Of a stretch of 64,000 bases of DNA, positions 8,338 to 18,229 are shown piece after piece. The stretch lies in contig BNCN01000006.1 of assembly GCA_014656495.1 (NCBI GenBank), forward strand, positions 372,001-436,000, read 5' to 3'. A program made the position numbers and the translations under genes. The DNA comes from Comamonas sp. KCTC 72670. GTDB lineage: Bacteria; Myxococcota; Myxococcia; Myxococcales; Myxococcaceae. Numbering within the stretch: the first letter of the stretch is position 1; each line of letters begins with the position of its first letter. A model generated the notes under the pieces. The model was given only the letters and a program-made list of their open reading frames with translations. It was not told the DNA's origin and made no database searches.

Positions 8338-9141
8338 TCAGGCCCACCGCTGCGCTTCCACCGTGCGGTGGGTGAGGAAGAGGGAGAACGCGATGACGGA
8401 GGCGAAGAACACCAGGGATTGGAGCTCCATCACGCCTTTGATCATCCCTTGGAGCTGGAGGTCACAGGCGACGTAGGTGAGCGCCGAGCGCAGGGGCTCA
8501 TCCGCGCGGCGGGCGAGCTGTCCCAGCAGCATCCACGCCAGCAGGGTGCAGAAGGTGAGGAAGGCCGCCAGCATCTGGCTCTCCGTCAGCGCGGAGATGA
8601 ACATGCCCACGGCCATGCAGGTGGCACCCCAGAGCAGCAGCGCGCCGTAGCCCAGCAGGACGGTGGGCCACTCCAGCGCGAGGCCGGATTCGGCGCGGCC
8701 GAACACGGACAGGAGCACGGGGAAGACGAGCGTGAGCCCCAGCGTGGTGGTGATGACGCCCAGTCCGCCCAGGTACTTGCCGAGCACGATGTCGATGGGC
8801 CGCACGGGGGCCGTCATCAGCAGCTCGAAGGTGCGGTTGCGCCGCTCCTCCGCGAACAGCCGCATGGACAGGAAGGGCGTGACGACCAGGGTGATGACGA
8901 GCACGCTGCCCCAGAGCTCCACCACCACGCCGTCCGTGAGGTTGCGGTACATGTTGAAGTCCGGGGACATCTGCGACCAGCCCACCCGGCGCGCCACGGC
9001 CTGGACCTCGTTGAAGCCTTGCAGCAGGTCCGTGAAATAGAAGGCCGTCAGCGCCGCCATCGCCGTGAAGACGGCGTAGGCCCACGGCGTGGTGAAGGAG
9101 ATGGACAGTTCCTTGCGGGCAATCGCCAGGGCGGTGCGCAT
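8338..9141 (-). CDS. ABC-2 type permease, GldF-like
   Basis: 267 residues with about six hydrophobic segments, starting MRTALAIARKELSISFTTPWAYAVF, the typical opening of ABC-2 permeases in which a short amphipathic helix precedes the first membrane span. The conserved SMRLFAEERRNRTFELLMTAPV loop after the second span is characteristic of the GldF/CcmB-like class and contacts the ATPase. The segments GVITTTLGLTLVFPVLLSVFG and MLAAFLTFCTLLAWMLLGQL are membrane spans. It is the channel-forming subunit that pairs with the ATPase encoded 30 bases upstream. The substrate is unknown. Confidence 0.92.
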   Translation of the reverse strand: MRTALAIARKELSISFTTPWAYAVFTAMAALTAFYFTDLLQGFNEVQAVARRVGWSQMSPDFNMYRNLTDGVVVELWGSVLVITLVVTPFLSMRLFAEERRNRTFELLMTAPVRPIDIVLGKYLGGLGVITTTLGLTLVFPVLLSVFGRAESGLALEWPTVLLGYGALLLWGATCMAVGMFISALTESQMLAAFLTFCTLLAWMLLGQLARRADEPLRSALTYVACDLQLQGMIKGVMELQSLVFFASVIAFSLFLTHRTVEAQRWA

Positions 9142-9171
9142 GGAGGTGGGGTCCTCGAAGGGAGGCCGCGT

Positions 9172-9900
<729 letters not shown>

Positions 9901-10112
9901 GGGGGCTTCCGGTGAAGGCTGCGGTCTTCCCTGGGCGCCGGGGTGCTGCTCCGGACAGCCCCGGCGAGGGGGCCCGCATTTAACCCGACATTCGCCTGTT
10001 GAGGCGACCCTGACTCCGGGTACGGGCTTCGCTCGCGGACTGGCCGGACTTCTGCAAGAAGGGCCTCCGGTGTGGTTTTCCGGACACACCGAACAGGGGT
10101 AGTGAGGCGCGT

Positions 10113-11306
10113 ATGCCAATCGTGGTCCAGAAGTACGGCGGCTCGTCGGTCGCCGGCGTGGAGAAGCTCCGCAAGGTCGCCCAGCGGGTGAAGGACAAGC
10201 GCGAGGCGGGCTATCAGGTGGTCGTCGTGGTGAGCGCCATGGGCGACACCACGGACGAGCTGCTCGCGCTGGCCAAGGGCGTCTCTCCCGACCCGCCGCG
10301 CCGCGAACTGGACATGCTGCTCACGTGCGGCGAGCGCATCTCCATGGCGCTGCTCTCCATGGCGCTCCAGGAGATGGAGGTGCCGGCCATCAGCTTCACC
10401 GGTAGCCAGAGCGGCATCATCACCACGGACGCGCACTCGCAGGCGCGCATCGTGGAGGTGCGGCCCTACCGCATCCATGACGAGCTGGCGCGGGGCAAGG
10501 TCGTCATCGTCGCGGGCTATCAGGGTGTGTCCTTCAAGAAGGAGGTGACGACGCTGGGCCGCGGCGGCTCGGACACGACGGCGGTCGCCCTGGCGGCGGC
10601 GCTGGACGCGGAGGCGTGTGAAATCTACTCGGACGTGGACGGCGTGTTCAGCGCGGACCCGCGGGTCGTCCCGGACGCGCGCAAGCTGGAGACGCTGAGC
10701 TACGACGAGATGCAGGAGCTGGCGAGCGCGGGGGCCAAGGTGCTCAACGCCCAGGCGGTGGAGTGGGCCAAGGCCCGCGGCATCACCATCCTGGCGCGCA
10801 CGGCGCATGGCCAGGGAACGGGGACCGCGGTGCAGGAGCTGACCGTGCCCTCGGAGCACCGGCTCAAGGGCGTCACCGCCGACGCGGAGATGGCGGTGCT
10901 CACGGCGGCCGAGCCCGTCCGGCTGGCCGAGTTGCTGGAGTTCCTGGACGCACGCGTCGTCCGAGGCCGCACGCTGGACTTCGAGGGGCCCTCGGGAGGC
11001 CCTCGCCGCACGGCCATCACCATCCCGCTGGCGGACGTGCACGGCCCGGACGCGCTGCGCCGGGAGCTGGCCACGCGCTTCGGCGACGCCGTGTCCTGGC
11101 GCGAGGACCTGGGAACGGTCACCTGTGTGGGCGTGGGCCTGAACGCGGACTGGGCGCCGCTGCGCCGGGCGCTGGTGGCCGCGGAGGAGCTCTCGGCCCA
11201 CGTGTATTCGGCGCACACCTCGCCCTTGCAGCTCACGCTGCTCGTGGACAAGGCGCACCTGAAGGCGCTGACGGCCCGGCTGCACCGGGAGCTGCTGGGA
11301 GGGTAG
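10113..11306 (+). CDS. lysC: Aspartate kinase
   Basis: 397 residues. It catalyses ATP-dependent phosphorylation of aspartate, the first step toward lysine, threonine, methionine and diaminopimelate. The N-terminus has the aspartokinase motif [11 protein letters not shown] (5-15). Later come [16 protein letters not shown] (nucleotide and substrate binding) and [16 protein letters not shown]. The C-terminal third, from about residue 260, fits two ACT domains, which give feedback control by amino acids. The gene is monocistronic on the plus strand, divergent from the ABC operon. A short hairpin (TCGCCT-GTTG-AGGCGA, 9992-10007) lies in the shared gap. A strong hairpin follows the gene at 11357-11388. 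Confidence 0.96.
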   Translation: MPIVVQKYGGSSVAGVEKLRKVAQRVKDKREAGYQVVVVVSAMGDTTDELLALAKGVSPDPPRRELDMLLTCGERISMALLSMALQEMEVPAISFTGSQSGIITTDAHSQARIVEVRPYRIHDELARGKVVIVAGYQGVSFKKEVTTLGRGGSDTTAVALAAALDAEACEIYSDVDGVFSADPRVVPDARKLETLSYDEMQELASAGAKVLNAQAVEWAKARGITILARTAHGQGTGTAVQELTVPSEHRLKGVTADAEMAVLTAAEPVRLAELLEFLDARVVRGRTLDFEGPSGGPRRTAITIPLADVHGPDALRRELATRFGDAVSWREDLGTVTCVGVGLNADWAPLRRALVAAEELSAHVYSAHTSPLQLTLLVDKAHLKALTARLHRELLGG

Positions 11307-11356
11307 GAACTTTCCCATTCTGGGCACTCCAGCACCGCGTCATCCCGAGCCACCCA

Positions 11357-11388
11357 CCCGGGGAGGGCACCCCGCTTCCCTCCCCGGG
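11357..11388 (+). terminator. Hairpin downstream of lysC
   Basis: CCGGGGAGGG (11358-11367) pairs exactly with CCCTCCCCGG (11378-11387) across a 10-base loop, and one more C-G pair extends the stem. No T-tract follows, so it would be a weak or factor-assisted terminator. It lies about 50 bases after the lysC stop and 48 bases before the next start. Confidence 0.55.
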
Positions 11389-11435
11389 GTTCGTGCCTAC
11401 CGTCCGGTCCTGGAAGTAGGGCTGGGAGGAACGGG

Positions 11436-14003
11436 ATGGCGCAGGCAAGCCGTTGGGCAGGGTGGGTGTTCGGGCTCGCGCTCGTGATGCTGAGCAGTGG
11501 TTGCGACGAGGCCGCCGTCCGCCCCGTGATTCCGGGAGACCGGCACGACACGCCGCCCCTGAATGACGGCTACGACGGCGGCGATGGCGGCCCTCACCCG
11601 GGGCTCGTCGACGCGGGTTCGCCCGACGGGGGGAACGAGGCGCCCGAGCCGCCCGACGCGGGCGCGGAGGAGCCGCCCCCGCGAAATCCTGGCGCCGTGC
11701 GGGAGGAGAACCTCCGCCCCGGGACGACGGCGTGGCGCATCACCCGCAACGCCCACAGCCGCGAAATCGAGGGGTATGCGCTGAAGGCCACGCTGACGCA
11801 GGGGGAGACGCTGCGCGTCGCGGTGTCCGTGTCCGAGGCGCGTGCCTTCCGCTGGTACGTGTACCGGATGGGCTACTACGGAGGCACGGGCGCCCGCGAG
11901 GTGGCGCGAGGCGGCCCCGTGGCCGGCGTGCGCCAGGGCGACTGTCCCGCGGACCGGGCCACTGGCGTCGTGGCCTGCACCTGGGCGCCCACGCTGGAGG
12001 TTCCCGTCGGAGAGGACTGGGTCCGCGGCGTTTACGTGGTGAAGCTGGTGCGCGAGGACAACCACCAGCGCTACGTGCCCTTCTTCGTGCGGGACGCGAA
12101 CCCGCGCGCGGAGGTGGCCGTGCTCATCCCCACGGCCACGTGGGCCGCCTACAACACCTGGGGCGGCACCAGCCTCTATGACGACAGGGACCGGGTGATG
12201 CGCGAGCACGGCGTCAGCCGCGCCTTCAAGGTCTCCTACGACAGGCCCAACTACCGGGGCCACGGCAGCGGGCACCTGCTGACGGATGACCTGAGCCTGG
12301 TGCAGTGGCTGGAGTCGCAAGATTTGGACGTGGGCTACTTCACCAACGAGGACCTGGACGCCAGCTACGACTTCCTGGCCGGCGCGAAGGCCTTCTTCAT
12401 GTCCGGCCACGATGAGTACTGGAGCCCCCGCATCCGCGAGCACGCGGACCGGGCCGTGGCGGAGGGCCGCTCGCTGCTCAACCTCGGCGCGAACAACGCC
12501 TACTGGCAGGTGCAGGTGGAGCCGTCGAAGGACGGCCGGCCCCGCCGCGTCATCGCTTGCTACAAGGGCCACGCGAACGACCCGTACCAGGGCGCTCAGC
12601 GCACGGTGAAGTTCCGCGAGCGCGTGGTGGGGCGGCCCGAGAATGCGCTGCTCGGCGTGCAGTTCTCCAGCCGCTGGCATCAGTTCGGGTTTCCGGCCGT
12701 CATCACCCACCCGGGCCACTGGGCGCTGGCGGGCTCGGGGCTGAAGGCGGGTGACACGCTGTGGATGGCCAACGGCTACGAGGTGGATCAGCTCGTGAGC
12801 AACGGGGCCGCGCCGGAAGGGCTGGACGTGCTGGCCGAATCCCCCATGCTGTCGCTGCAGGGGGCCTTCGGCTTCGGGCACATGGTGGTGCGCAAGCAGG
12901 GCAGCGCCTACGTCTTCTCCTCGGGCGGCATCGACTTCGTGCGCACGCTGGCCTCCGAGGACATGGCGGACCCGCGCGCGGCGCGCATCGTCGCCAACGT
13001 GCTCTACAAGGCCCTGGGCCGGGCCGTGCCCGACACGCTGGTGCGCTTCGCGCGGCAGAACCGCTTCAACGCCCAGGGGCCCTTCGCGCCGGAGGTGCGG
13101 ACGGTGGCGGGTGTGCCCGGCCAGCGCAGCCGGGCTGGCGCCGCCGTGGCGAGCACCTCACTGGGGGCGCCCACCGGGGTGGCGCTGCTGCCCGGAGGCG
13201 GGCTCGTGGTGGCGGACGGCTACGGCAACGCGGTGAAGCGGGTGGCCGCCGGGGGCGAGGTGACGACGCTGGCCTCCGGCCTCAATGGCCCCATGGGCAT
13301 CGCCACGGACGCCGCGGGCAACGTGTACGTGGCGGACACGGACCACTACGTCATCCGCCGAATCGGCCCGGAGGGGACGGTGGAGCTCTTCGCCGGAAGC
13401 ACGCCGGGCCTGCAGGACGGCCCCGCGAAGCAGGCGGCCTTCAACCAGCCCGCGGGCCTGACGGTGACGCCGGATGGCACCGCGCTGCTGGTGGCGGACA
13501 TGAACAACGGGGTGATTCGCCGCATCGACCTGGTGGCGGAGGGCCACCCGGTGACGACGCTGCAGGGGGACTGGCTGTACCGGCCCTCTGGCGTGGCGGT
13601 GAGCGAGGACGGGGGCACCCTCTACGTCGTCGAGTCCGGCATGTCGCGCGTGGTGCGCATCCGCGACGGCGTCACCTCGGTGGTGGCGGGCACGACGCCG
13701 GGCTTCCGCGACGGCGCGCCGGATTCGGCGCAGTTCCTGCCGTACCTGGGCATCGCGGTGCTGAAGGACGGCTCCCTCGCGGTGTCGGACCCGGGCAACT
13801 ATCGCGTGCGGCGCATCCACTTGGATGGAAACGGGCAGGCGCGCAAGGTGACGACGCTCGCGGGCAGTGGCAGCTACGGGCACGCGGACGGGCCGGGAGA
13901 GGAGGCGCAGCTCGTTCTCCCGGCCGGCTTGACGGTGGGGCCGGACGGCCGCCTCTACGTGGCGGACGCCGGCAACGCGCTGGTGCGCGCCATCACTCCA
14001 TGA
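11436..14003 (+). CDS. Lipoprotein with N,N-dimethylformamidase beta-subunit-like domain and NHL repeats
   Basis: 855 residues. The signal peptide ends at LSSGC with lipidated Cys23, then a Pro/Asp/Gly-rich linker runs to about 85. Residues about 90-535 match the family related to the large subunit of N,N-dimethylformamidase, with PTATWAAYNTWGGTSLYDD, AKAFFMSGHDEYWS and LLNLGANNAYWQVQ as landmarks. Residues about 555-855 carry several NHL-type beta-propeller repeats (for example GVALLPGGGLVVADGYGNAVKRV and GIATDAAGNVYVADTDHYVIRRI). The propeller suggests ligand binding at the cell surface. Enzyme activity is not assured: the catalytic residues were not mapped. GGGAGGAAC precedes the ATG. The 3' end overlaps the convergent next gene by 11 bases. 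Confidence 0.85.
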   Translation: MAQASRWAGWVFGLALVMLSSGCDEAAVRPVIPGDRHDTPPLNDGYDGGDGGPHPGLVDAGSPDGGNEAPEPPDAGAEEPPPRNPGAVREENLRPGTTAWRITRNAHSREIEGYALKATLTQGETLRVAVSVSEARAFRWYVYRMGYYGGTGAREVARGGPVAGVRQGDCPADRATGVVACTWAPTLEVPVGEDWVRGVYVVKLVREDNHQRYVPFFVRDANPRAEVAVLIPTATWAAYNTWGGTSLYDDRDRVMREHGVSRAFKVSYDRPNYRGHGSGHLLTDDLSLVQWLESQDLDVGYFTNEDLDASYDFLAGAKAFFMSGHDEYWSPRIREHADRAVAEGRSLLNLGANNAYWQVQVEPSKDGRPRRVIACYKGHANDPYQGAQRTVKFRERVVGRPENALLGVQFSSRWHQFGFPAVITHPGHWALAGSGLKAGDTLWMANGYEVDQLVSNGAAPEGLDVLAESPMLSLQGAFGFGHMVVRKQGSAYVFSSGGIDFVRTLASEDMADPRAARIVANVLYKALGRAVPDTLVRFARQNRFNAQGPFAPEVRTVAGVPGQRSRAGAAVASTSLGAPTGVALLPGGGLVVADGYGNAVKRVAAGGEVTTLASGLNGPMGIATDAAGNVYVADTDHYVIRRIGPEGTVELFAGSTPGLQDGPAKQAAFNQPAGLTVTPDGTALLVADMNNGVIRRIDLVAEGHPVTTLQGDWLYRPSGVAVSEDGGTLYVVESGMSRVVRIRDGVTSVVAGTTPGFRDGAPDSAQFLPYLGIAVLKDGSLAVSDPGNYRVRRIHLDGNGQARKVTTLAGSGSYGHADGPGEEAQLVLPAGLTVGPDGRLYVADAGNALVRAITP

Positions 14004-15633
14004 GGGCCGCGGTCGCGGCGTCGGGGCAGTCGGACTCCACCGCGCCGATGTCCGGCGCGGCGCCGCAGTAGGGCAGGCCCAGGTCCATGCCCTGGTCCAC
14101 CGCGCCCGCGCCGGGCAGCAGCGTCTCCAGGTCCAGCAGGGGCTCGCCGCTTTCACCCGAGCCCAGCTCGACGCCGTTCGTCAGCCAGGCGGCGAGCCTG
14201 GCGCCGACCCAGTCACTCTGGGGGGACACGAAGATGCCCGTGTTGAAGGCCGCGCCCGTCAGGTAGAGGTTGGACTCCATGCGGAGGCCCGGGGCGGACA
14301 GGCCCATGCTGACTGCGTTGCGCGTCGCGAACAGGTTGTTGCGCACCGCCACGTTGCTGGAGGCGCCGCCGGTGCCGTGCCCCACGACGAAGGCGAAGCC
14401 GTCCGTGCCCACGACGGTGTTGTGCAGCACGCGCACGTCGCTGCCGTTCTCGATGCGGATGCCCGAGCCTTCCGGCGTCTTCAAGTCGTGGATGCGGTTG
14501 CGCCGGATGGAGATGTTGGTGGGCGGCGCGCCCACGCGGTTGCCGCCCACGGCGATGCCAATGGACGCGTCGAAGATGTCGTTCTCCTCGATGACGACGT
14601 TCCGCGCGGAGTAGTGCACCACCACGGCCTCGCCGCGTGACGTGGTGGACTTGGTGAAGCCGTACATGCGGTTGCCGCGCACGACGACGTCGTGGCACGT
14701 CTTGAGGTCCACGGCGTTCTCCCGGTTGTCGTACAGCTCGTTGTCCTCGATGAGGACGCCGCGCGCCGGGGCGTTGTTGCTGAAGCCCTCCGGCCCGAGG
14801 CACTGAACCGAGTCACCCGAGTTGTCGTGGATTTCGTTGCCGCGGATGGTGATGTCCGACGACGTGGGAGCAATGACGATGCCGTGCGAGTCCACGTTGC
14901 CACGCGCGAAGTGGTGGATGTGGTTGCCCTCGAAGGTGAGGCCCTTGGCGCCGTAGTCGGTGCTGATGCCGCTGCCGAACGCGCCGTGGTGCAGCTCATT
15001 GCCCGCGATGACGGTGCCCTCGGTGTTGCCGGAGAACGTCATGGCGACCTGCCGCTGCCCCCTGACATCGAACTCGAAGCCCTCGATGCGCCAGTGCGGC
15101 CGCTGCACGTGGGCCATGAACCAGCCGCTGGAGGTGGGGACCACCTTGGGCAGGCCCTCGCCACGCAGGGTGATGGGGGCGGATGCGGTGCCCGCCTGGG
15201 CGCTCGTGTCGATGACGAGCTTCTCCTGGTAGGTGCCCTTCTGGACACGGATGATTTCGCCTGGACCCACGAGCGTCAGGGCCTTGGAGATGGTTCGCAG
15301 GGGCTTGTCGAGAGAGCCGTTGGCCGAGTCATTTCCGGAAGGGCTGACGTACCACTCGCGTGCGTACGTGGGGGGCGGGGGCGGCTCCTCGGGAGGAGGG
15401 ACGGGCGTGGGCGGCGGCTGCTCCGCGATGGGAGGCCCGTCGTTCGTGTCGTCGTTGCCCTGAGGTTCAGGCGCGGGCGTGGGCTCGGTGGGGGCCGAGG
15501 GTTGGCGCGAGCCCGGGAAGCTGGGCAACGGGTTCTCGCCAGATGCGGGAGCAGGCTCCTGCGGGCTGCTGGAGCAGGCGACGCCGCCCACGGACACGAG
15601 TCCGAGGAGGCACAAACTGCGCAGTCGGGACAT
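13993..15633 (-). CDS. Lipoprotein with right-handed parallel beta-helix
   Basis: 546 residues. The lipoprotein signal ends at GGVAC (Cys20), followed by a long Pro/Glu/Ser-rich spacer to about 90 that would hold the fold away from the membrane. The YVSPSGNDSANGSLDKPLRTISKAL opening is typical of DUF1565-like beta-helix proteins. Many short repeats of the form 'ITIRGNEIHDN' and 'VVIEENDIFDA' run from about 150 to 460 and form pectate-lyase-like coils. Such proteins often bind or cleave polysaccharides at the cell surface; no catalytic residues could be assigned. AGGAGCC lies upstream of the ATG. It converges with the previous gene, their stop codons interleaving over 13993-14003. Confidence 0.88.
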   Translation of the reverse strand: MSRLRSLCLLGLVSVGGVACSSSPQEPAPASGENPLPSFPGSRQPSAPTEPTPAPEPQGNDDTNDGPPIAEQPPPTPVPPPEEPPPPPTYAREWYVSPSGNDSANGSLDKPLRTISKALTLVGPGEIIRVQKGTYQEKLVIDTSAQAGTASAPITLRGEGLPKVVPTSSGWFMAHVQRPHWRIEGFEFDVRGQRQVAMTFSGNTEGTVIAGNELHHGAFGSGISTDYGAKGLTFEGNHIHHFARGNVDSHGIVIAPTSSDITIRGNEIHDNSGDSVQCLGPEGFSNNAPARGVLIEDNELYDNRENAVDLKTCHDVVVRGNRMYGFTKSTTSRGEAVVVHYSARNVVIEENDIFDASIGIAVGGNRVGAPPTNISIRRNRIHDLKTPEGSGIRIENGSDVRVLHNTVVGTDGFAFVVGHGTGGASSNVAVRNNLFATRNAVSMGLSAPGLRMESNLYLTGAAFNTGIFVSPQSDWVGARLAAWLTNGVELGSGESGEPLLDLETLLPGAGAVDQGMDLGLPYCGAAPDIGAVESDCPDAATAALME

Positions 15634-15888
15634 GGGGGTCGGCTCCTGGGGAAGTAAGGGGCGAGCCGAGAACGTCCCCGCGCTTGAGTCCTATTCTGCG
15701 CTCCACGCATGCCCGAGCCCTCGTGAAGCAGGCGGCCTGCCATGGAAATCAGGTCAGTCCCGAGCCTCGCGGCGCCGCCTCCCCTCTGTGAAACCGCCTG
15801 GCGGTGGTGCCCGAGGGACGGCCGCCTGTCCTATCGGGCAGCGAGGAAGCGCGGGTTGCGCCGCTTGGAGGGGGAGGAGACGTGGCCG

Positions 15889-16215
15889 TCAGGCCGGCGC
15901 GCGCGTGCTGCCCAGAATCCAGGACAGGTAGGGCGCATGGCCGTCCGCGACGTCCAGGCGCAGCACCTCCGGGACGTCATAGGGGTGAAGCGCGACGATG
16001 CGAGCCCGCAGCGGCTCGAAGAGGGCGGCGCGTGTCTTGAGGATGAGCAACACCTCGGGCTCGTCCTGGACGCGGCCTTCCCACCGGTAGATGGAGCGCG
16101 CGCCCGGGATGAGGTTGCCGCACGCGGCGAGCTGCTCCTCCACGAGCGTGCGGGCCAGCTCGGCGGCCTTGTCCGTGGAGGGGGCGGTGACGAGGACGAG
16201 GATGGCGTCGGTCAT
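15889..16215 (-). CDS. cutA: Divalent-cation tolerance protein CutA
   Basis: 108 residues, the normal CutA length. The ferredoxin-like fold is recognisable: ILVLVTAPSTDKAAELARTLVEEQLAACGNLIPG, then SIYRWEGRVQDEPEVLLILKT and HPYDVPEVLRLDVADGHAPYLSWI. CutA forms trimers and is associated with copper tolerance in Escherichia coli, but its biochemical role is unsettled. It is the last gene of a three-gene minus-strand operon, 54 bases after the DnaC-like gene, and it has no obvious functional link to it. In the 255 bases between cutA and the beta-helix gene nothing convincing was found. Confidence 0.95.
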   Translation of the reverse strand: MTDAILVLVTAPSTDKAAELARTLVEEQLAACGNLIPGARSIYRWEGRVQDEPEVLLILKTRAALFEPLRARIVALHPYDVPEVLRLDVADGHAPYLSWILGSTRAPA

Positions 16216-16269
16216 GCGCGCAGGATGCGTGAAGCCTTCCCCGCTCGTCGAGCCGCCCGTGCGCGGGGC

Positions 16270-17232
16270 TCAGCGGCCCACGGGCCGCCCGTGGCCCGAG
16301 GGATGGCGCATGGGGGCCTCCATCTCCTGGCGGGTCCGGCGCAGGTCCGGCGTGTCCTTGGGGAACTCGATGAAGGTGCACAGCTCGCACAGCCGGCTGT
16401 AGATGCGCTCCCCCACGCGCTCGCGCAGCAGCTCCAGCTCGCGGAGCGCGCCGCGCGCATCCTCGGTGGTCCGGTAGCCCGAAGGCGCCGCGCTCCGGAC
16501 GGCCCGCTTCTCCGGCTCCAGCGAGTAGTTCGTCGCGAACAGCGTGGTGCGCCCCGCGTTGTAGCGGCGGGCAATCAGCTCATCGAGCGTCTCCATCTCG
16601 AAGGGACTGCCGCGGCCCTTGCCCATCTCGTCGATGGCGAGGACCTCGACCTCCGACAGCGGCCCGATGATTTCTCCGCCGCTCTTGCCCTCCTGGAAGC
16701 CACGCCGGATGGTGGCGTAGAGCAGCGAGATTTCGACGTAGCGTCCGCGCACGCCCAGCTCCAGCGCGAGGTGCGCGAGCGTCGCCGCCAGCAGGTGCGT
16801 CTTCCCCGTGCCGACGGGGCCGCTCAGGATGAAGCCCTTGGACGCATTGCCCTGCACGTACTGGTAGGCGAACTGCATCGCCACGTTCCGGCCGCGGTCC
16901 TGCTCCTCCTTGGACGCGCGGTAGTTGTCGAACGTGGCATGCGCGGCCGAGGCGGGGATGCCCAGGGCATCGAAGCGCGAAATCCGCTTTCGCAGCTTCG
17001 TGCACGTGCACGTCTCCATCACCTCGTAGCGGCGCGGGCCGACCTTCTGGCTGAACTCGCCCTCGCGCTCGACGAGCACGTGCCCGCGCCCACCGCACAC
17101 CGAGCAGTGCTCCGAGCACGCGCAGATCCGGGCCTGAGCCTGATCTCCCCGGCGCTCGATGACATAGGTCCGCCCGCCGCACACACCACACGCCTCGCCA
17201 TTCGCCTTTGGAGCCATCTCACGCACCGCCAT
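16270..17232 (-). CDS. DnaC-like AAA+ ATPase (helicase-loader type) with N-terminal cysteine clusters
   Basis: 320 residues. The N-terminal part has four Cys pairs or near-pairs (15/18, 37/39, 43/46, 75/77), consistent with one or two zinc-binding knuckles. Then comes the DnaC/IstB-type ATPase: Walker A GPVGTGKTH (138-146), Walker B VEVLAIDEMGKG, and sensor region TTLFATNYSLEPE. Proteins of this kind load replicative helicase or resemble primosomal DnaI. AGGGAGG lies eight bases before ATG 17232; a second in-frame ATG at 17217 is less well placed. The gene is preceded, 57 bases upstream, by a helical protein of unknown family, and the pair may act together at replication or restart. That link is inference. 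Confidence 0.88.
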   Translation of the reverse strand: MAVREMAPKANGEACGVCGGRTYVIERRGDQAQARICACSEHCSVCGGRGHVLVEREGEFSQKVGPRRYEVMETCTCTKLRKRISRFDALGIPASAAHATFDNYRASKEEQDRGRNVAMQFAYQYVQGNASKGFILSGPVGTGKTHLLAATLAHLALELGVRGRYVEISLLYATIRRGFQEGKSGGEIIGPLSEVEVLAIDEMGKGRGSPFEMETLDELIARRYNAGRTTLFATNYSLEPEKRAVRSAAPSGYRTTEDARGALRELELLRERVGERIYSRLCELCTFIEFPKDTPDLRRTRQEMEAPMRHPSGHGRPVGR

Positions 17233-17289
17233 ACCAGAGCCTCCCTCGGCCGTCAGTCCACTGAGCGGACGGGCAGGTATAACACCCGA

Positions 17290-17946
17290 CTACATCTCCT
17301 TCATGCCGAGCCGCCGCCTCACCGTGGCCAGCACGCGGAAGCGCCGCGCGACCTTCCTCGCCCGCGGCGACATCACCTGGTGCTCGGTGGACGCGGCCAG
17401 GGCCTCGCGCCACAGCCCGCACCGGTCCGCGAAGGGCAGGGCGCGCAGCAGCAGCAGGAAGGCCAGGGCTTCCTGGGCATCCATGGCCGCCGGTTCCTCG
17501 GGGACGTGGGCCAGGAGGGAGATGCGCAGGCTGCGCACACGGTGCGCGAGCGCCTCCTCCCGCCCCGCCAGGTCCTCGAGCGCCGCGCAGAGCCGTGCGT
17601 GCCGCGTCTCCTCCCAGGAGCGGGTGCGCTTGCGCCGGGGCGAGGAGGCCTCCTCGGTGCCCGCGCCCGCCGCCAGCTCCCGGTACTTCTTGATCTCCGA
17701 CTCCACCTGCCGGCGGCAGGCGCGCAGCGAGCGCAGCACCGGCTCACCGGGGCGCGCGTCCCAGAGGGCCTTCTCCGCCGAGCGGGAGATGCCCTTGGCC
17801 ACCACCTCGAAGGGAACGCCTTCCCGGGCCCAGGTCGTCAAAAGCTCGGTGTCCAGCGCGGAGAGCATCAGCCCCGCGCCACGCACGGCGAGGAAGTAGT
17901 CCTGGACCAGCTCTTCGAAGCTGGCGCTTTCGGGGAGGAGACTCAT
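17290..17946 (-). CDS. Helical protein of unknown family, first gene of the DnaC-like operon
   Basis: 218 residues from ATG 17946 (MSLLPESASFEEL). A longer in-frame ORF to 18486 runs through the promoter region of gltD and is rejected. The N-terminal part (LMLSALDTELLTTWAREGVPFEVVAKGI) resembles the helical C-terminal module of DnaD-like replication proteins, with its pattern of a cleft between short helices, but the likeness is weak. The middle is charged and basic (SPRRKRTRSWEETRHARL). The C-terminal half is Leu-rich and helical and ends in a basic stretch (RARKVARRFRVLATVRRRLG). Sitting directly upstream of a DnaC-like ATPase, it could be a DNA-binding partner for it. The function is unproven. 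Confidence 0.75.
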   Translation of the reverse strand: MSLLPESASFEELVQDYFLAVRGAGLMLSALDTELLTTWAREGVPFEVVAKGISRSAEKALWDARPGEPVLRSLRACRRQVESEIKKYRELAAGAGTEEASSPRRKRTRSWEETRHARLCAALEDLAGREEALAHRVRSLRISLLAHVPEEPAAMDAQEALAFLLLLRALPFADRCGLWREALAASTEHQVMSPRARKVARRFRVLATVRRRLGMKEM

Positions 17947-18175
17947 GATCCGACGCGTACTCCAGTGCAGGGAGGCCGGACAACCGACCGTCCGCTCCCC
18001 CATACCTGGCAGGTCCGACATGGCAACTCCAGGGCGCCGTTTTTCACAGCGGATCTGGAAGATTTCGAACCGACGCTTCCCCGGGGAAGCAGGCGGCCAG
18101 TCAGTGTTGACCCGTCGCGCGGAAACCGCGCATAGTGAGGGTCCCCGAATGGAAATTCCCGAAGATTCCCGGACA

Positions 18176-18192
18176 CTTGCCTGCCAGGCAAG
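18176..18192. promoter_or_regulatory. Inverted repeat upstream of gltD
   Basis: CTTGCCT and AGGCAAG are exact reverse complements separated by GCC. The repeat ends 37 bases before the gltD start codon, within the 283-base gap shared with the divergent DnaC-like operon. It could be an operator or an mRNA hairpin in the gltD leader. No clear sigma-70 or sigma-54 promoter was found nearby. Confidence 0.4.
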
Positions 18193-18229
18193 CGGCCGGG
18201 GACGCCGGTGCCCCTCTCTTAGGAAGACC

